Assembly: GCF_045290345.1 (NCBI RefSeq)
Contig: NZ_CP155447.1
Location: 6,572,001-6,636,000 of the forward strand
DNA from: Singulisphaera sp045290345
GTDB taxonomy: Bacteria; Planctomycetota; Planctomycetia; Isosphaerales; Isosphaeraceae
Length of the DNA: 64,000 nt
Reading direction: 5' to 3'
Positions within the stretch are counted from its first letter, which is position 1, and the number at the start of each line of letters is the position of its first letter. Below the pieces are notes generated by a model that was not told where the DNA came from, searched no databases, and was given only the letters and a program-made list of their open reading frames with translations. This document shows, piece after piece, positions 28,209 through 38,700 of this stretch. The position numbers and the translations under genes are program-made.

Positions 28209-28845
28209 TCATTTTAATTTGAATCTTCTGTCGTATCGTTCGCCAGCGCATCCATACTCCAGCGTGGTCATAATCTCGAATCGAGGCCGGACTTGCGGAT
28301 AGAAAACGCGACGCAGAATAACCCGGCTTGGGACAATTGAGTCATCACCAACACGGAGAAAACCTGTTTTTGGGAGTGTTCGGCGCGACAAGGAACGTGC
28401 TCGCCTTGTGGCACAAAGCAGACTACGAAGCCTTTGTCGGTTTCCCTTGGGTCGATGTAAGATTCAACGCGCACGCCTGGCAAGGGTGGATCCATCGCTT
28501 CATGGTGCAATTCCATGAGTCGGGTGGCCAATACTTTTGGATTCGGCACCAATTGCAATGTTTTGCTTCATCTACGCCATCGCGTTTCTACGCATGCCCC
28601 CCAGATTAGGACTCCACCCTGTGCGTTAGCGAAAGCAGACAGAACATGCCTTCATGTCTTTTCAATAAAATTCTGCTTTATTTTCAGACTCTTTGGGTCG
28701 CAATCCTTCGTCCGGCCGTGAAAATCGGCCCAAGGACTACGCCTTGAACTCCAACCACTCGCTCTCGACAGCACGGGACTCGCTCTCGACCATTGCGCGG
28801 AGCATGACGACCGAATCGCCCTCCACGACCCGATCAAACAGGCCT
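28209..28845 (-). pseudogene. Decayed AlbA_2 (Schlafen-like) DNA-binding/ATP-binding domain protein
   Basis: Pieces in order on the minus strand: LFDRVVEGDSVVMLRAM, ESEWLEFKA (the hallmark AlbA_2 entry), FIEK, HVLSAFANAQGGVLIWGA (the core AlbA_2 motif), PKVLATRLMELHHEAMDPPL, GVRVESYIDPRETDKGFVVC, and FLRVGDDSIVPSRVILRRVF ending PQVRPRFEI. They lie in more than one frame, with a TAG after EFKA, a TGA before RHVL, a TGA after TRWRR, and a frameshift near 28370. AlbA_2 proteins occur as transcriptional regulators and in phage-defence loci. Several independent lesions make this a true pseudogene. It lies directly downstream of the GHKL ATPase gene in the same orientation. Confidence 0.7.
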
Positions 28846-29074
28846 TAAGCAAGGAGAATCGCATTCATTCAACGGCATCATCAATCATGCCCCCCATAAA
28901 ATCATCTTGATGATTCTCAGATTGCAAAATTCCACAATAGCATCCGCGAGTCCTCTAATGTCAGTCGACTCGCGAGTTGAGTGGGCATCGCCCCGGCGAA
29001 CAGATAATCCATACATACAATGAATTCATAATCGCCATATTCCCGCAGCTCAACCTGCCACGGATTTCCGCTCG

Positions 29075-31158
29075 TCACAATGCGGCCCCTCCCTTACGAT
29101 CAGGAAGATTAAGTTTGTCGAAAAACATTTTATTACGCTTATTAGCGTTACTGAGAAGCTGATCGAACGAGATCATTTCGACATAGGCATTATAGTTAGC
29201 GAAATACTTAAAGAAACCTCGCTCGTCCGGCGTTTTAAGCATGTCGCTTCCACGGCGATTTGCCGCAAGCTGGGCGTAATATCACAGACAATATACACAT
29301 AAAACCTCACGTTTGCGCACACATTAATATGTCGACCTTCTCGATCTATCGCTTTTCCGTTGCGAATCTTGTCGATATACCTCTGCACTTGGCTGATTGG
29401 GTTTTTCTTCGCATCTTCGTTCCCTTCTTCGTCAGGAGTCGGCTTGTAATCGTTACGCATCGGCCGTTTGAACTCGATGATCACGATCGAGTTATACTCT
29501 TCATTGTCGTCGTCATCCGAAAACGCAAACGGCGAGTTAAATATAAGTAGATCCGGGCGATCCTCACCTTCAATCGAGCAGTTCTCGAGTTGATCTAGCC
29601 TCTTGTCTGACGCGAGGTAGGAATGATATGCGAGCCTCTCATCAATGAGCCAAAGGTTCATGCTGTCGTAAGGGATCTCATCGGAGGTCTTTCGCATGGG
29701 AAATATTAGCTTGTGGATCGCATCCTCCAAGGCATAATGCTTTTGACCGCGGAGCTTGAGTCGCCTTGTGAAGATTTCCAGCGTGGCTTTCCGGTGAACA
29801 ACATACTGAGCGAGCTTCGATATGCCTTGCTCATTCCACTCTTCTATGAACATGCCGAAGTGCTTGCGAACCTCCTCATAACCTTGCTCATTCTCCTCCA
29901 GCAAGCTGGTTGCTTGAGTTCGTAGTTGCGATTCATAATAAATATATTGTTCGTACAGTTTCAGGTCGAGTTGATCATCATCGAGGTCGGGCGGAATATC
30001 CTCAAGTACCGCGGGCCTGTGTTTGAGGAGCGTACGATATTGTGGAGATCGCTCCCGCACCAATGCCTCAATTTGTTCCATTTTTTTCTTCTGGATCGGA
30101 GCCAGGTAAGGCGACAGGAATTCTTTGACCAATCCGACGCAGTTCTGTGTAAGTTCCTTCCACTGCACAACGTCGGGGGAAGTCGAGAATATATCGTCGG
30201 TGATGTCAAATCTCGTGCGTTCCGTGCTGACTCGCTCGTCCAGATAGTCGCCGATGACCAGTCCCGTGTAGTAAATCGGCCCCATTTGTTCTGAGGCAAG
30301 TAAGCCTTTATGAAGGTTCGGGATTCTTGGCTTTAGAGCTTCGGACTTCACGGACCGCTGATGGGCACAAAAGTGGAGGCGATGTTCGGCCTCTTCTGAA
30401 GATCGTGTCAGGAGGTGCGTAATCCGAAACAGCCTGCCGTTTATGCCGAACGCCTTCGAAGTTTCGCTAATTTTTATATCAGAATCAAACATCTCGCCCA
30501 GGTCGATTTCTGAGCCGTCGTCAGGATCATGGACTACGATTTGAGGGCAGGCTCCGATCACGAAAAAGGGCATGCAGTGTTCAATGATTTGCTTTGAAAT
30601 CGCCCTCGATGTTTTTGGACACACGTCGCGGTATGGCGTTTTCAGGCCGTCCAATTTTATGACGGTGTTTCTGGTTTTTATTCCGGTAGGTTCGAGTTTA
30701 TGGTTTTCGATACCGTCATCCGTACAGGCGAAATCGAATGACCTGCGGAACCACGCCCCCTTTTCCGAGAAAACGCTCTCGATGTGAACCATGTTGAATG
30801 CCTTTAACCAGAGAAAGCGACCGACACCTTTGCCTCCCTTTTTTACCTTGCGAGTCGTGTCAGACCTCTGGAATGATCGAAAATTCTCCTCGGTGAACCC
30901 GATCCCATCGTCTTCGACCGTAAATCCCTGAATCGGACGACTGTTTACAGGTAATCCGTTCTCCTCAATTATTTTCTGCAAATTCGACCGATCGATACGA
31001 ACCGTAATCCTTCCAGTGATCTTCGCCTTTGATTTTCTGTTGACCTCGCCGATCTCTTGAATTGAATTTACAACGGCCTCAAATAGTGGATGCAAGCAGT
31101 CACTCTTAGTCAGTCGGATATTGTTGACGCGTCCGGGGAGGTCGATTCCGAAGGGCAT
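29075..31158 (-). CDS. GHKL (histidine-kinase-like) ATPase with nuclease-like C-terminus; candidate defence protein (frameshift near the end)
   Basis: About 690 residues. The N-terminal GHKL fold shows the N box HPLFEAVVNSIQ (Asn31), G1 VEDDGIGF (Asp83/Asp84) and G2 GGKGVGRF (108-115). A middle helical region has a coiled coil (IQKKKMEQIEALVRERSPQY). Near residues 540-580, DRPDLLIFNSP followed by NSIVIIEFKRPMR fits a PD-(D/E)XK core. After VEA the frame is broken near 29245. One added base gives DMLKTPDERGFFKYFANYNA, YVEMISFDQLLSNANKRNKM, FFDKLNLPDRKG and a stop at 29075-29077. CAGGAAG sits 6 bases before the ATG. Composition is far richer in A/T than the window average, suggesting transfer. 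GHKL-plus-nuclease single genes are seen in defence islands; no named system is matched with confidence. Confidence 0.72.
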
Positions 31159-31268
31159 CGTAAACTTCCTGGGGTCTAGAGTTAGTCGGATCGTACGAAA
31201 TGATCACACTCACGAATGAGTAGGTGGGATGCTGTAATTTTGGGAGGCGAGGAGGGCCTGATCGCCGC

Positions 31269-31514
31269 TCAAACCGGATGGCCCATCCGAGTTCGCGGAT
31301 GCCTCGCAAGGAATATTTCATCGGCCAGCTTCTCGGCTTCGCCTATCAGGCCGGGAATTTCATAGGTGGGGTCACCATGGTCCGGGTTGCCGAATCGCGG
31401 AACAACTTCCATCAAGACAGCAGCCGTCGCATGCCGTTGATCATCCGCTGGCTCGCCCTCCCACATGGTCGTGGAGTAGCCGACAGCTCCCGTGGACTTC
31501 ACACCCCTTATCAC
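31269..31514 (-). CDS. Small hypothetical protein
   Basis: An 81-residue frame from GTG 31514 with plausible content (TTMWEGEPADDQRHATAAVL, MEVVPRFGNPDHGDPTYEIP, GLIGEAEKLADEIFLARHP). No Shine-Dalgarno sequence is clear and no family is recognised. It could be the tail of a longer gene lost on its left. It lies between the GHKL ATPase and another small interrupted gene, all on the minus strand. Confidence 0.4.
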   Translation of the reverse strand: MIRGVKSTGAVGYSTTMWEGEPADDQRHATAAVLMEVVPRFGNPDHGDPTYEIPGLIGEAEKLADEIFLARHPRTRMGHPV

Positions 31515-31553
31515 GCCAGCGCTCTTGTTGGTCGCTCACCATTCGTTCGCCTT

Positions 31554-31811
31554 TTACTTCCGCGTGTAGCTGACGCAGAAAAATTGGCCTCTCGGGGTCG
31601 AGGCGGCTTGCAGATCGGCTTCCTACACCTCGAAGGTCGTTGAATTATCCCTGTCTTCTTTAGATTCCACGCGATAGAGCCTCCGACCGCGAACGCCGAT
31701 GGGCCCGAGATCTTCGACGACCCTCGCCTCCATCTTTCCGAAGCCGGAATAGAGCGTGCCCCAGTCGCCGACGTGGAACCGGGGAACCTGCTTCTTGACC
31801 TCACTCATCAT
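31554..31811 (-). pseudogene. Small conserved hypothetical protein with an in-frame TAG
   Basis: The frame starts MMSEVKKQVPRFHVGDWGTL with GAAGGG just upstream, then GKMEARVVEDLGPIGVRGRR, LYRVESKEDRDNSTTFEV, TAG (31623-31625), and continues EADLQAASTPRGQF to TAA at 31554. The arrangement (VGDW start, GPxGxxGRRLYRV core, TFE-x-x-E-x-DL end) matches small soluble planctomycete/cyanobacterial proteins as I recall them. CAG to TAG is one change, and the residues after it fit the family ending. The gene may be truncated but still partly functional. Confidence 0.5.
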
Positions 31812-32027
31812 TGGACCCTTCATTTCCACGGTGCCTCGCCTGTTACCGAGAGATTATGCGCCCTCATCACTCTATCGTACGCCTTGGCCATTCGGCTGCA
31901 AACCACCCGCCATCGCCTCACTTGGGCAATCCCCAGTTTTGTGCTGCCCAGTTTCGTGGGGTCGAAATCCTCTGAAGTGGTCCCCAATGTCCAGACCACT
32001 CGGCCCGGTTTTTAAGTTATGCTTCGG

Positions 32028-32135
32028 CCCCGCTCTCCCCTCTCAAGGCCCGACCGGCTCGGCATGCAATCGGTGGCCGGAACGAACGCGGGACTCCACC
32101 CCGCTCTCCCCTCTCAAGGCCCGACCGGCTCGGCA
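32028..32135. repeat. 37-bp direct repeat at the IS3 end
   Basis: The sequence starting CCCCGCTCTCCCCTCTCAAG and ending CCGGCTCGGCA occurs at 32028-32064 and 32099-32135, 71 bases apart. The inner copy contains the orfB stop codon. This looks like a small tandem duplication of the transposase 3' end. Confidence 0.8.
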
Positions 32136-32900
32136 CCATGGTAGACCTCGGCGGGCGTGCGATAGGCCAAGCTCTGGTGCAAGCGCTCGTGGTTGTAAAA
32201 CGCAAACCACCTTTCAAGGCCGGCTTTCAATTCTCTGGCACTGCAATATGCTTTCAAATAAATGTCCTCGTATTTCAGAGACCGCCACAGCCGCTCGACG
32301 AACACGTTGTCCAACGCCCTCCCGCGTCCGTCCATGCTCACCGCGATCCCTTCCGCCTCAAGCCGGCCGGTGAAGGCCCGCGCCGTGAATTGCACGCCTT
32401 GGTCGGTGTTGAAGATCTCGGGGCGTCCTCCCTCCAACGCCGCGTCCAACGCCTCCAGGCAGAACCGGCCGTCGAGCGTATTCGACAGCCGCCAAGAGAG
32501 CACGAACCGGCTGTGCCAGTCGATCACCGCCGCCAGGAACATGAAGCCCTGGTTGAGCGGGAGGTACGTCACGTCGGTGGACCAAACCTGATTGCGTCGC
32601 TCGATCGTCAGGTCTCGAAGCAAGTACGGGTAAACCTTGTGGTCAGGGTTTCGCGTCGTGGTTCGAGGCCCGGGATGAAGCGCCTCCAGACCCATCAATT
32701 CCATCAGGCGGCTCACGCGTTTGCGGTTGACCTCCTCTCCCTGCCTCGTCAGCCAGGCCGTCATGCGGCGGCTGCCGTAAACGGCGTCTTGAGATATTGC
32801 TCGTCGATCCGCCTCATCAGGCTCAGGTTCTCGAGGGTCTCCGTCGCCGGCTCGTAGTAGAAGCTCGACCGATTGAGTCCCAGCAGCTCACATTGGCGAC
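32114..32900 (-). pseudogene. IS3-family transposase orfB (DDE integrase), frameshifted
   Basis: Reads LSVRRQCELLGLNRSSFYYE, LENLSLMRRIDEQYLKTPF, then after a break GSRRMTAWLTRQGEEVNRKR, and the catalytic domain with Asp in STDVTYLPLNQGF, Asp in FNTDQGVQFTARAFTG and Glu in NVFVERLWRSLKYEDIYLKA, ending TPAEVYHGAEPVGP. The break is T4 shortened to T3 in CCGTTTACGG (32779-32781). The DDE domain after the break is intact (216 residues), so the call as IS3 orfB is strong. Whether it is active depends on the frameshifts being real. Confidence 0.82.
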
Positions 32901-32939
32901 GAACACTCAAGTGAGGATGCGTGGATTCGATTAAGGCTC

Positions 32940-33233
32940 TTTGGCCTCGACCTCACAAGGCAGATTTTTTTCACCCAGGCCAGCTCCATCTGGAGCCGCC
33001 CGATCTGCTCGTACAACTCGGTCTGGAGCTTTCGTGGTCAGGCCGGCGGGCGGCCGACCTGTTCTCGAAGAGGCCCTCCAGGCCGTCCAGGAGTTGCTTC
33101 TTCCACTGGCTGATCTGCACCGGTGAATCTGGTGCTGCTTGGCCAGTTCGGAGATCGTCTTGTCCTGCTTGGCGGCTTCCAAGGCGACCTTCGCCTTGAA
33201 CGCCGCCGAGTGTCGCTTGCGGATTTGTCCCAT
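32940..33233 (-). pseudogene. IS3-family transposase orfA (helix-turn-helix), frameshifted
   Basis: Starts MGQIRKRHSAAFKAKVALEA, AKQDKTISELAKQHQIH, a typical IS3 orfA helix-turn-helix, then breaks near 33120 (CCC read as CC). It continues in another frame as PVQISQWKKQLLDGLEGLFE and after a further break as LQTELYEQIGRLQMELAWV. An A7 run at 32965-32971 follows, where A8 would keep frame. IS3 elements can use a -1 shift at A-runs, but the other breaks are not of that kind. Confidence 0.75.
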
Positions 33234-33300
33234 GCTTCGCCCTCGGTAAGACCTCCCTCAATGATAACTTACCGAGTGGTCCGAAATCTGGGGGCCACTA

Positions 33301-34277
33301 TACTCATGGGTGATGGCGTTCCGCCAGAGATTGTGTACCTCCAGATCCTTGTTCCTGGCGGAATTGCGCGAGTCAACTTCTTGACCTCCACAGTAAAGTC
33401 AATGCCGAGCCGCTTGAAGTCATGCCCAGATTCCCTGGATTCGCGTTTCCCCAGTCAAGCTTCCGTTGTGGCTGGGATCTGTGACCTGCCTATATACTAC
33501 ATCTTGCTGGAGCCCGCGGAGGTAACTTCTCAATAACCCCGGGCAACGATCTGTCCACTGATGAACAGGGACTGCTGCTTATGAGCCCCGGACGCCTTCA
33601 GAGGTCCTCAAAAGGCGATCCGGACGCTGTAAACGAGAGTGCAGTTCACTACTGTCCGAATGCACCACCCGGTGTTATTAAGAAGTTACCCGCGGAGAGC
33701 TGAAAACCAGGCCAGTACAAGGGTTACGGAACGCTGCCACAGGTCAGAGCCCTCAATGGATCTGTTCTCTTCTGCTCCAGAGGCGGCTCGAAACCCCTCG
33801 ATTGGCAGCAGGGCCGGTAAAACCGCACCGAAAATGCGGGTAAAGAACAGGGCTGTGACACCAGGCACAAAGGATGCTTCGTACAGGTGATTCGGCATCA
33901 AGGATCCGAGCGCCATCCGACTGGAAACCGATGAAAGACGCCAATCTTCCATCCTAATGGCAGCTCGACCACCAAGGGGATCCGGACGTCGGGTCGCTCC
34001 GCCTCGGGGCTGGTCTTCGACGCCCTCTACTTGGACCGCCCGACTGGCCCCTACCTCCACCTGGACATCCGCCTGATCGACCTCATTGACCATGTTGCCT
34101 CGCCGTCCCGCGGGCCGACATCGCCGGAGGAGCGATCCGCCACGACTGCGACTACGAGTGCCTCGTTTTGAGCGCGTCGGTATGTCAGCCCGTGTCATGC
34201 AACAGAGCGCAGTTGCAGCTAGCGATAGAGACTCGATCAGGCGCAATTCCTCAAGGAGTTTTTGATACAAAATAGAA
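33301..34277. other. Long stretch without a convincing gene
   Basis: Two pieces have coding-like composition but no partner. On the minus strand near 33690-33940 a frame reads MALGSLMPNHLYEASFVPGV, TALFFTRIFGAVLPALLPIE. On the plus strand near 33960-34170 a frame reads SGLVFDALYLDRPTGPYLHL, DIRLIDLIDH. Both may be remnants; neither has a recognisable start or family. The stretch adjoins the IS3 element. Confidence 0.35.
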
Positions 34278-35333
34278 TTACTTCTCAAGAAACCTGCGCA
34301 TTTCACGAACGACCCACGCTTCGTCTCTGATGAACACGTAGTGGCATGTTTCCGAAATCTCGACGACTTTCGAGCCCTTCACACCATCGCGGAAGTGTTG
34401 GATGGCACGCCCGATCCATTCCGCGAGCGGTTTGATTGCTCGCTCGTATTCCGCTTGCTTGGTGCGGTCCAGTTCCACGTAGTAAGGGTGACGGTATTGA
34501 GCGGTCATGGGGAAGAAGATGCCGAGAGCCGGCGCCTTGATGCGGTTGTACTCGGCCGGCTCAAGCCCTTTGTAGATCTTCCGGGAGACTTCGGGAGGCG
34601 TGATCGGGTCAAGAATTTTGCCAGCAGGATCCCTCACGACTTGATGGCAGAGCTCCGCAATCGGTACTCGGTATCCCTCCGTACGTGCCAGGTATGCGGC
34701 CAGACTTTGCACCGATCCAAGGTCAGCGACGGCAGGCTCCGGGGAAGCAGGGGGTTGAGGAAGCTCTTTCCACCCACCCCACCCGAGATCAGAAGCGTCC
34801 AGGTAGATCAGTTTCTTCACGCGATCCGGGTAGGCGGCACCAATCTTGTTCAGTTCCGTCCCGGCGATAGAGTGACCGACAAACGAGGCGTCGCGGATGT
34901 TCAGGCTGTCGAGAACCTTGATATCGTCGCTCGCCCTGGTCGCGAGGTCATAGCCCTGCGCGGGCTGGCTGGATCGGCCAAACCCCCGGCGCGTGATGCC
35001 GATGACATGGTATCGACCGATGAACTGGTAGGCAAAATCGTCGAACACATGCGCGGTGTTGCCCAACCCTGCGAGTAACACCAGGGTTTCCCCTGTCCCA
35101 CCCCAGTCAAGCACCTCGAGTTGGACGCCCGGTTCCACCGTGACGAAATGGACCTTATGCCCGGACGTGTCGAAGTGGCTCAGATCCGTTGTCGTGCTTT
35201 CCAGTCTGGCCGGATCGGCAGTGCCGGCCAGCGGAGTCTGTGCGATCAGCCCATATCGGCCCAGTCCTGACCCGGCAACCAGGACGAAGAGTGTAACCGC
35301 GACGAGGAGTCGCCCGACTTTCCCGGTCTCCAT
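34278..35333 (-). CDS. Alpha/beta-fold hydrolase with N-terminal membrane anchor
   Basis: A 351-residue protein. After an N-terminal hydrophobic segment (RLLVAVTLFVLVAGSGLGRY) the fold shows the strand VLDWGGTGETLVLLAGLGNT, the dipeptide region RRGFGRSSQPAQGYDLATRA, a nucleophile elbow VGHSIAGTELNKIG, and a late His in ETCHYVFIRDEAWV. It is probably an esterase or lipase-like hydrolase on the outside of the cytoplasmic membrane; the substrate is unknown. ATG 35333 is chosen for the membrane segment and a GAGGGG 9-10 bases upstream. Confidence 0.85.
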   Translation of the reverse strand: METGKVGRLLVAVTLFVLVAGSGLGRYGLIAQTPLAGTADPARLESTTTDLSHFDTSGHKVHFVTVEPGVQLEVLDWGGTGETLVLLAGLGNTAHVFDDFAYQFIGRYHVIGITRRGFGRSSQPAQGYDLATRASDDIKVLDSLNIRDASFVGHSIAGTELNKIGAAYPDRVKKLIYLDASDLGWGGWKELPQPPASPEPAVADLGSVQSLAAYLARTEGYRVPIAELCHQVVRDPAGKILDPITPPEVSRKIYKGLEPAEYNRIKAPALGIFFPMTAQYRHPYYVELDRTKQAEYERAIKPLAEWIGRAIQHFRDGVKGSKVVEISETCHYVFIRDEAWVVREMRRFLEK

Positions 35334-35689
35334 GACGGACGTCCCCTCATAGTTTCTTTTCAAGCAACGGCCAGGCCCCCGCGGCTTGGCCTTCTTGAAG
35401 TCCTCATTCAGCGTCCGCAGCACGGTCACTTCACCATTCCCGTCTCACGCGAATGCGACCGGGACTTCTTGCAGAAACTGGCGCGGTTGTCATAGTTCGT
35501 CACAAACGTTTCAAGGGGAGCCAGGAATGCACGGTGGTCAAAACCGCAATTCCAACGAACCGACTGCTAACCTTCTCATTTCTGAATACCTAATAGAGGG
35601 CCAAAGAAGCGATACTGCCGCCACGTTACGGGGTTTTCCGCCTGGATCACAGTGTCAAAAGCACCAGCCCATGTGCATGCCCAAAGACA
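35334..35689. other. Intergenic region, no gene seen
   Basis: Lies between the hydrolase start and the tail of the giant repeat protein gene, both on the minus strand. No protein-like frame is seen. It should hold the hydrolase promoter. Confidence 0.4.
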
Positions 35690-35726
35690 GGGAGCTTACG
35701 CTCCCCCCTCGCCTTTCAGAGGCGAG
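35690..35726. terminator. Tandem hairpins downstream of the giant protein gene
   Basis: Two perfect stems lie back to back: GGGAGCTTACGCTCCC (35690-35705) and CTCGCCTTTCAGAGGCGAG (35708-35726). They lie about 70-105 bases past the stop at 35797 on the minus strand. No T-tract follows, so it is a terminator-like structure rather than a classic intrinsic terminator. Confidence 0.5.
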
Positions 35727-35796
35727 CAAAATCCAGGGAACCACGATCTGAATCGGGTCGCTCGTGGTGACGGCAGCCCCCCTGCGGTTCCTCGCC

Positions 35797-38700
35797 TCAG
35801 CGCCTTCGCGTTCGCGACCGGGGCGTGGTCTCGACCCGCCGAGCCGCGACTCTCGCCAGCGGGGCATTCGGAACGACCACGGCCACTCCGGAGGTCGTGA
35901 AGAACCCACCGACGTCGTTCTGCTCGGCGATCGTTACCTGAAGCACGTACTTGCCCGGCATGTTCGTAAGTTTCACTTCGGTATTCTTCGCCGCGTTCGA
36001 GCCGTTGGTGGCGAAGGTCGCGTTCGCCCCGCTCGGCCCACTGAGCAACGACCAGGTGTAGTTCAGGCTCGGTTCACCGTAGAAGCCATCGGCGCCCAGA
36101 ACGCTCAGGTTCCAGGAGTTTGTACCGGCAGGTGTCGCCGAAGCCGAGGTCGCGACCTTGGGAGGCGTGCCCGAGAAGAAGTAGGGACCGCTTGGGTTTG
36201 TGGGATTCGTCGCAACCTTATCCAGGATGACCCCGTTGCCGCCGATGTTCGCGAACAGGACCTTGGTCCCCGGCTGAATTCCCGGTCCGCTCACAAATGC
36301 CCCGGACTCCCCGCTCGATCCGGTGCCTAGCACCTGCAGAACGACGGGCAATGGCGTCAAGTCGAGGCCGGTGAGTTGAGACTTACCGTCATATTGGCCT
36401 CCTTTGACGACCGAGATGCTTCCGGTATTGCTCTTCACCGGACCGTAGGGTGCACCATGAGTCCATTCGGCTTTATAGAATTGATCTTGCGAGAGATTGT
36501 CGAGGCTACCGATCACGACCCGAAGCTCGGACGCCCCGTCGGCGCCGACGTCCGCGGCGTCGTCGTCAAGCGAGAACCCATATCCCGACAGCCCCAGTTT
36601 CTTGTGGACGAACCACACGAACGGATTGAGGTTGTAGACGTTGAAATCGGCGTTCGTGCCGTTGATCTTCTGTCCCGTCACGTCGCCGGTCAACGAAGGG
36701 TCGGGATACCAGCGTCCCAGGTCTTCCGTATCGGTCTGGAAATCGTCGACTCCGCGCAATACGGACTTGAGGCTGTCGCGGATGACGTCGGCGACAAGCA
36801 GGACCCCCGAATAGTTCGCTGGTTTGCTCGGATCGGTGGAGACACCGATGTGGGGGATGAATCCGATGTTTCCGCCGATCACGTTGGCCATCAAATCGAT
36901 GATCGCCGGCGACGTGGGAGCGCTCACTCGAATCGTGTTCATCGAGTCCATGACCACGTAAATGGACCGTGCGAAACGCAAGTCGTAATCGGGGTCGGTC
37001 GGATTCGTGAAGCTCAGCGCGTACGGTACGATCGGGAAACCGCCCGTGTTTTGCGGCCTGATCTGCCGGACTGGACTGACGATATAGTTCGAGCCCGATC
37101 CGCCGGGATCGGAAAGCTTGCTGAGCTTGATCGACGTGACCTGGGTCTCGGCGGCATCCGCATACACGAGCCCGATGATCGTGGCCAGGTAGTCGGCTGG
37201 CATTCCCGGACCCGATACGGGCATACCCACAACGAGATGACTGGCGGCGACGGGAGAGGTGAAAACTAGCTCATTCGAGCTGGCGTCGATCTTGCCGGAA
37301 TAGCTCGATTCTGGCGTCACGTCCTTGTATTGATTGTAGTAGTGATCCGCCCACGAGAACCAGAGGTTCGACAGCTTCGTCATGACGTAATCCTCGACGG
37401 GCCTGACGAAGTTGTAAACTCCCCCTGGCGTCCCGCCGGGATTCACGTCGCTCTGGTCCACGGTGACCGTCAAGCGCTTCTGGTCGTCCGGAGTCAGATC
37501 GACAATCGTGACTCGGGCACCTGGTTTGAAGTTATTCAGCGACGCGTCGACCAGAACAGGCTTGTTGGCATCAACGGCCTGTTTCACGATCGTGAGATCT
37601 TGCAGATAGCTCTGGGCAAAGTAAATCTTATTTCCTTGCGAGCTGATCGCTCCGGGTTGGGCGTAGACGATCGGGTCGGAACCGGAGCTCGTCAGAATGA
37701 ACCGATTCTGATCCCAGGAGGATCGGCCATCGGTCACAGGGCTCTCGAGGGCCAGGTTCTGTCCGGCAGGCACCTTGATGCCCGTGAGCGCCTCGGTGGC
37801 CGAGGGAATGTAGTACTTCGGATAGCCTTGGCCTCCAAAGTAATTCCCGAGGCCGTTCGCATTCGTATTGCGATCCGGATTCGGGGACGTGAAGACACCG
37901 AGAGGCCCTTGCAACTGGCTGATCGACTTGTCGGCTCCGACCCACCCGAACGGCGCCGTGGCCGTGGTGAGCTTGCCGCTCGGATCCAGGGGAACGTGAT
38001 TGGCTTGCATGGCCACAGGGAGCGTCATGGAATCGACGTAGGAGACGTCGTAATTCACGAGGTCGTGCACTTCGCCGCTGTTTCCCTTGGGATCGATGTC
38101 CTTGTGGGTGAGGTATCGAGGATCCGCGAAAATCTTGCTCCGGAAGGTCATCTCGCCGAGTTGGGCCGGGGCGCTGCCGGCAGGGCCTTCCGCCAGGCCG
38201 CCGACGCCCTGGGCGCGATACCAGAGGACGGCATGCACACCATCCGCCAAATCGTCCCGGAAACGCTTCGTCGGAATGACCGCGCTGGCGCGATTCAAGA
38301 TCGGCACCTCGTACATGCCGTACCCCGCCGGTCCGATCGCCGTCCGCGCCGCATTTTTGAATTTGTCGATATCCACGAACGTCTGGTTGAGCAGCGGTTT
38401 GAGAGAGTCCGCGACGGACTGAGGGACACCGTCCTTGCTCACCAGATCTTGCAACACGGCGTCGTTGATGATGAAATTCTGAAAATTGTGGTAGTGGAAC
38501 GGATTCGGCGAGTTCGGGTTGCTGGCCGTCGGTACCACGTTATCCACCTGGGGAATCAGGTTGGAACCGTCCGACGCGATCAAGATGCGGCCCGCATCCC
38601 AGAAGACGAGCGGAACCGGGACGGTGACTGTTTGGCCTGACTTCAGTCCCAGATAGTACTGGCCGTTCTCGCTGTAGCCGATGTAGCCCCGATACTCGAG

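Larger units (their letters stand above)
31975..33300 (-). mobile_element. IS3-family insertion sequence (about 1.33 kb)
   Basis: Left end AGTGGTCCCCAATGTCC, then AGACCACTCGG, pairs imperfectly with the right end (AGTGGCCCCCAGATTTC, then GGACCACTCGG, read inward from 33299). Between them are orfA and orfB of an IS3 transposase on the minus strand. The size fits the family. At least five single-base breaks, mostly in short homopolymers, interrupt the two frames. No clear target duplication is visible. Confidence 0.8.

Noticed and set aside
32960..32975. Programmed -1 frameshift at the A7 run of IS3 orfA
   Set aside because: IS3 elements do use such sites, but this element also has several breaks without slippery sequences, so a simple missing base explains it better.
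37330..38640. 436-codon plus-strand ORF
   Set aside because: Antisense to the giant repeat protein; no family features.
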